Source: Actinomycetes bacterium (GTDB lineage Bacteria > Actinomycetota > Acidimicrobiia > Acidimicrobiales > Acidimicrobiaceae). From it: DNA of 6,377 nt. Each line of letters starts with the position of its first letter. Position 1 is the stretch's first letter. Both the position numbers and the translations under genes were made by a program. This document shows positions 5,346 to 6,377 of this stretch, piece after piece. The notes below the pieces were generated by a model. It did not search any database, was not told the DNA's origin, and saw nothing but the letters and a program-made list of their open reading frames with translations. The stretch spans positions 1 through 6,377 of the forward strand of contig JAJYFP010000039.1 of NCBI GenBank assembly GCA_021790855.1, given 5' to 3'.

Positions 5346-6257
5346 GTGACCATTTCGAATGAAGCACGCAACTTCTACTGGTACCGCCTTCACGACATAT
5401 CCTACGAATACTCATTATTAGATTTGCTTGCAAATTCGGCACCAAAAAGACGAATCCTTGAAATTGGTCGTCCAATTAACCCTGGGGCCGCAACACACCA
5501 CGACGCACCCGATCCTTTGGCCATCAAAGACTTCGTCACCCTTGACGCTGAGATGGTTCAACATAATCATTTAGTCCTACTCCGAGATCGGCAAGAACAC
5601 CTAACACTCGGCTCGCTCTCTGAGTTCGAAGCGAACCTTTGGAAAAAGTGGCTATCGGAGCATGGTAGCTGGCCTGTCGCAATGTTCCTTGAGAAGTCGC
5701 AGTCAGATTCTAGGCAGATTCGTCCATATGCATGTTTCACTAGAAGGACTCGCAAATGGCCGGTGTCCGACGATGACGTAGAAGTTGACCTTAAGCAAGA
5801 TCTTGAGGCCTTTGGTGACAGGTTTAGGAAATTCATTAGCCTTGAGCAAGAACTTGACGGCTTCATGCAAAGACTACGGACCTATCTCAACAACGTGACC
5901 GGAACGATGGCTGACAAAGATGTAGTTGGCTGGAGTATTAGCCAAGCGGGTGTGGAAAGTTATGACTTGAACATCTTTGCCACTCTCGCTGAAGAAGTAG
6001 TCATGATGTACAAGGCAGCGAGACGAATGAGAGCTCAAGTGCAAGAGTTTCACACAATATCTTGCTTACTACTTACTACTTTGAACTTTCTTGAACACAT
6101 AAGCTTGTATCTCCAAGCAGTAGAGCCATCTGATCTTTGGGGAGTTCTTGACTGGTCGTATGATCCTGGTACACTCTATGATTCAGCAACTGTACTTGGA
6201 GAGGCGGTAAGCGATGCATTTGCGGCCGGCTGGGCAATGGCCTATCTCGGCATCTGA
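5346..6257 (+). CDS. Hypothetical protein, family not recognised
   Basis: This is an intact 303-residue frame (317 residues if read from ATG 5304). I chose GTG 5346 because AGGAG precedes it at 7 nt. No known domain is recognised. Numbered from GTG 5346, the N-terminal half has an aromatic start (NFYWYRLHDISYEYSLLDLL, 9-28), a basic ILEIGRP stretch (37-43), a His/Asp patch (THHDAPDPL, 50-58), and a charged linker with SDDDVEVD (141-148). The rest is rich in amphipathic helix: DLEAFGDRFRKFISLEQELD (152-171), then EEVVMMYKAARRMRAQVQEF (216-235) and a leucine-rich CLLLTTLNFLEHISLYLQAV (240-259). The end is small-residue rich (AVSDAFAAGWAMAYLGI). There is no signal peptide or clear membrane span, so it is probably cytoplasmic. 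It stands alone between broken genes and the window's right part, behind a possible own promoter. Its unbroken length amid decay suggests selection or recent arrival. Function is unknown; I do not propose one. Confidence 0.75.
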   Translation: MTISNEARNFYWYRLHDISYEYSLLDLLANSAPKRRILEIGRPINPGAATHHDAPDPLAIKDFVTLDAEMVQHNHLVLLRDRQEHLTLGSLSEFEANLWKKWLSEHGSWPVAMFLEKSQSDSRQIRPYACFTRRTRKWPVSDDDVEVDLKQDLEAFGDRFRKFISLEQELDGFMQRLRTYLNNVTGTMADKDVVGWSISQAGVESYDLNIFATLAEEVVMMYKAARRMRAQVQEFHTISCLLLTTLNFLEHISLYLQAVEPSDLWGVLDWSYDPGTLYDSATVLGEAVSDAFAAGWAMAYLGI

Positions 6258-6377
6258 CCCATTCACATAGAAGGACAGCGAGTAAGCACGTGCGAGTTCT
6301 ACTCCGAGAACTACTTCCGGTTCCAAGCGACATAGGCGAACGACAAGCAGAATGAAAGATAGCGATGTCCTCACAAA
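6258..6377. other. Short flank without a supported gene
   Basis: After the stop at 6255-6257 no U-tracted hairpin is seen; a 6-bp stem (AGTTCT 6295-6300 with AGAACT 6307-6312) lacks a T-run. An ATG at 6352 begins eight codons (MKDSDVLT) that run off the window, without a good ribosome site, so a gene starting there cannot be judged. Confidence 0.3.

Noticed and set aside
6183..6374. 63-codon minus-strand frame beginning with a signal-peptide-like MRTSLSFILLVV
   Set aside because: More than a third of it is antisense to the end of the unknown gene, with no ribosome site or homology visible; the hydrophobic start alone is not enough.

Overview
The window reads as a chromosomal segment of a moderate-GC (roughly 45-50% by eye) bacterium. 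GTG starts, an encoded tRNA CCA end and the gene set fit an actinobacterium. A low-GC acidimicrobial lineage (Acidithrix-like) is my best guess, but that rests on general resemblance only and is weak.

Left half (1-3504): compact, intact, all on the + strand. It starts with the C-terminal end of a Gfo/Idh/MocA-type oxidoreductase, whose stop overlaps the GTG start of a complete second Gfo/Idh/MocA oxidoreductase (140-1147). A perfect 12-bp inverted repeat lies in the last codons of that gene. After a 62-bp gap come an alpha/beta hydrolase (1210-2076) and, overlapping it by one base (TAATG), a two-domain protein (2076-3425). That protein joins a peptidase S51/glutamine-amidotransferase-like domain to a C-terminal domain resembling the end of cysteinyl-tRNA synthetase. 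Its stop codon is only 3 nt before a complete tRNA-Glu(TTC) gene (3429-3504). The proteins are probably read from one or two transcripts. The two oxidoreductases suggest sugar or polyol redox chemistry, but no shared pathway is evident.

Right half (3505-6377): directly after the tRNA the sequence turns into about 1.8 kb without an intact gene. It holds an unassigned degenerate stretch (3505-4081), a decayed IS5-family (IS402-like) transposase on the minus strand (4082-4865) that can be followed through three reading frames with stop codons, and a broken fibronectin type III-like gene end on the + strand (4927-5285). Then comes one intact gene of unknown function (5346-6257), whose likely start is a GTG behind a good Shine-Dalgarno rather than the upstream ATG at 5304. 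The last 120 bases hold no gene I can support.

I see no CRISPR array, defence system, integrase or other clearly new system. The points most worth checking are the S51-CysS-like fusion beside tRNA-Glu, the strong hairpin at 1095-1131, and the unknown 303-residue protein.
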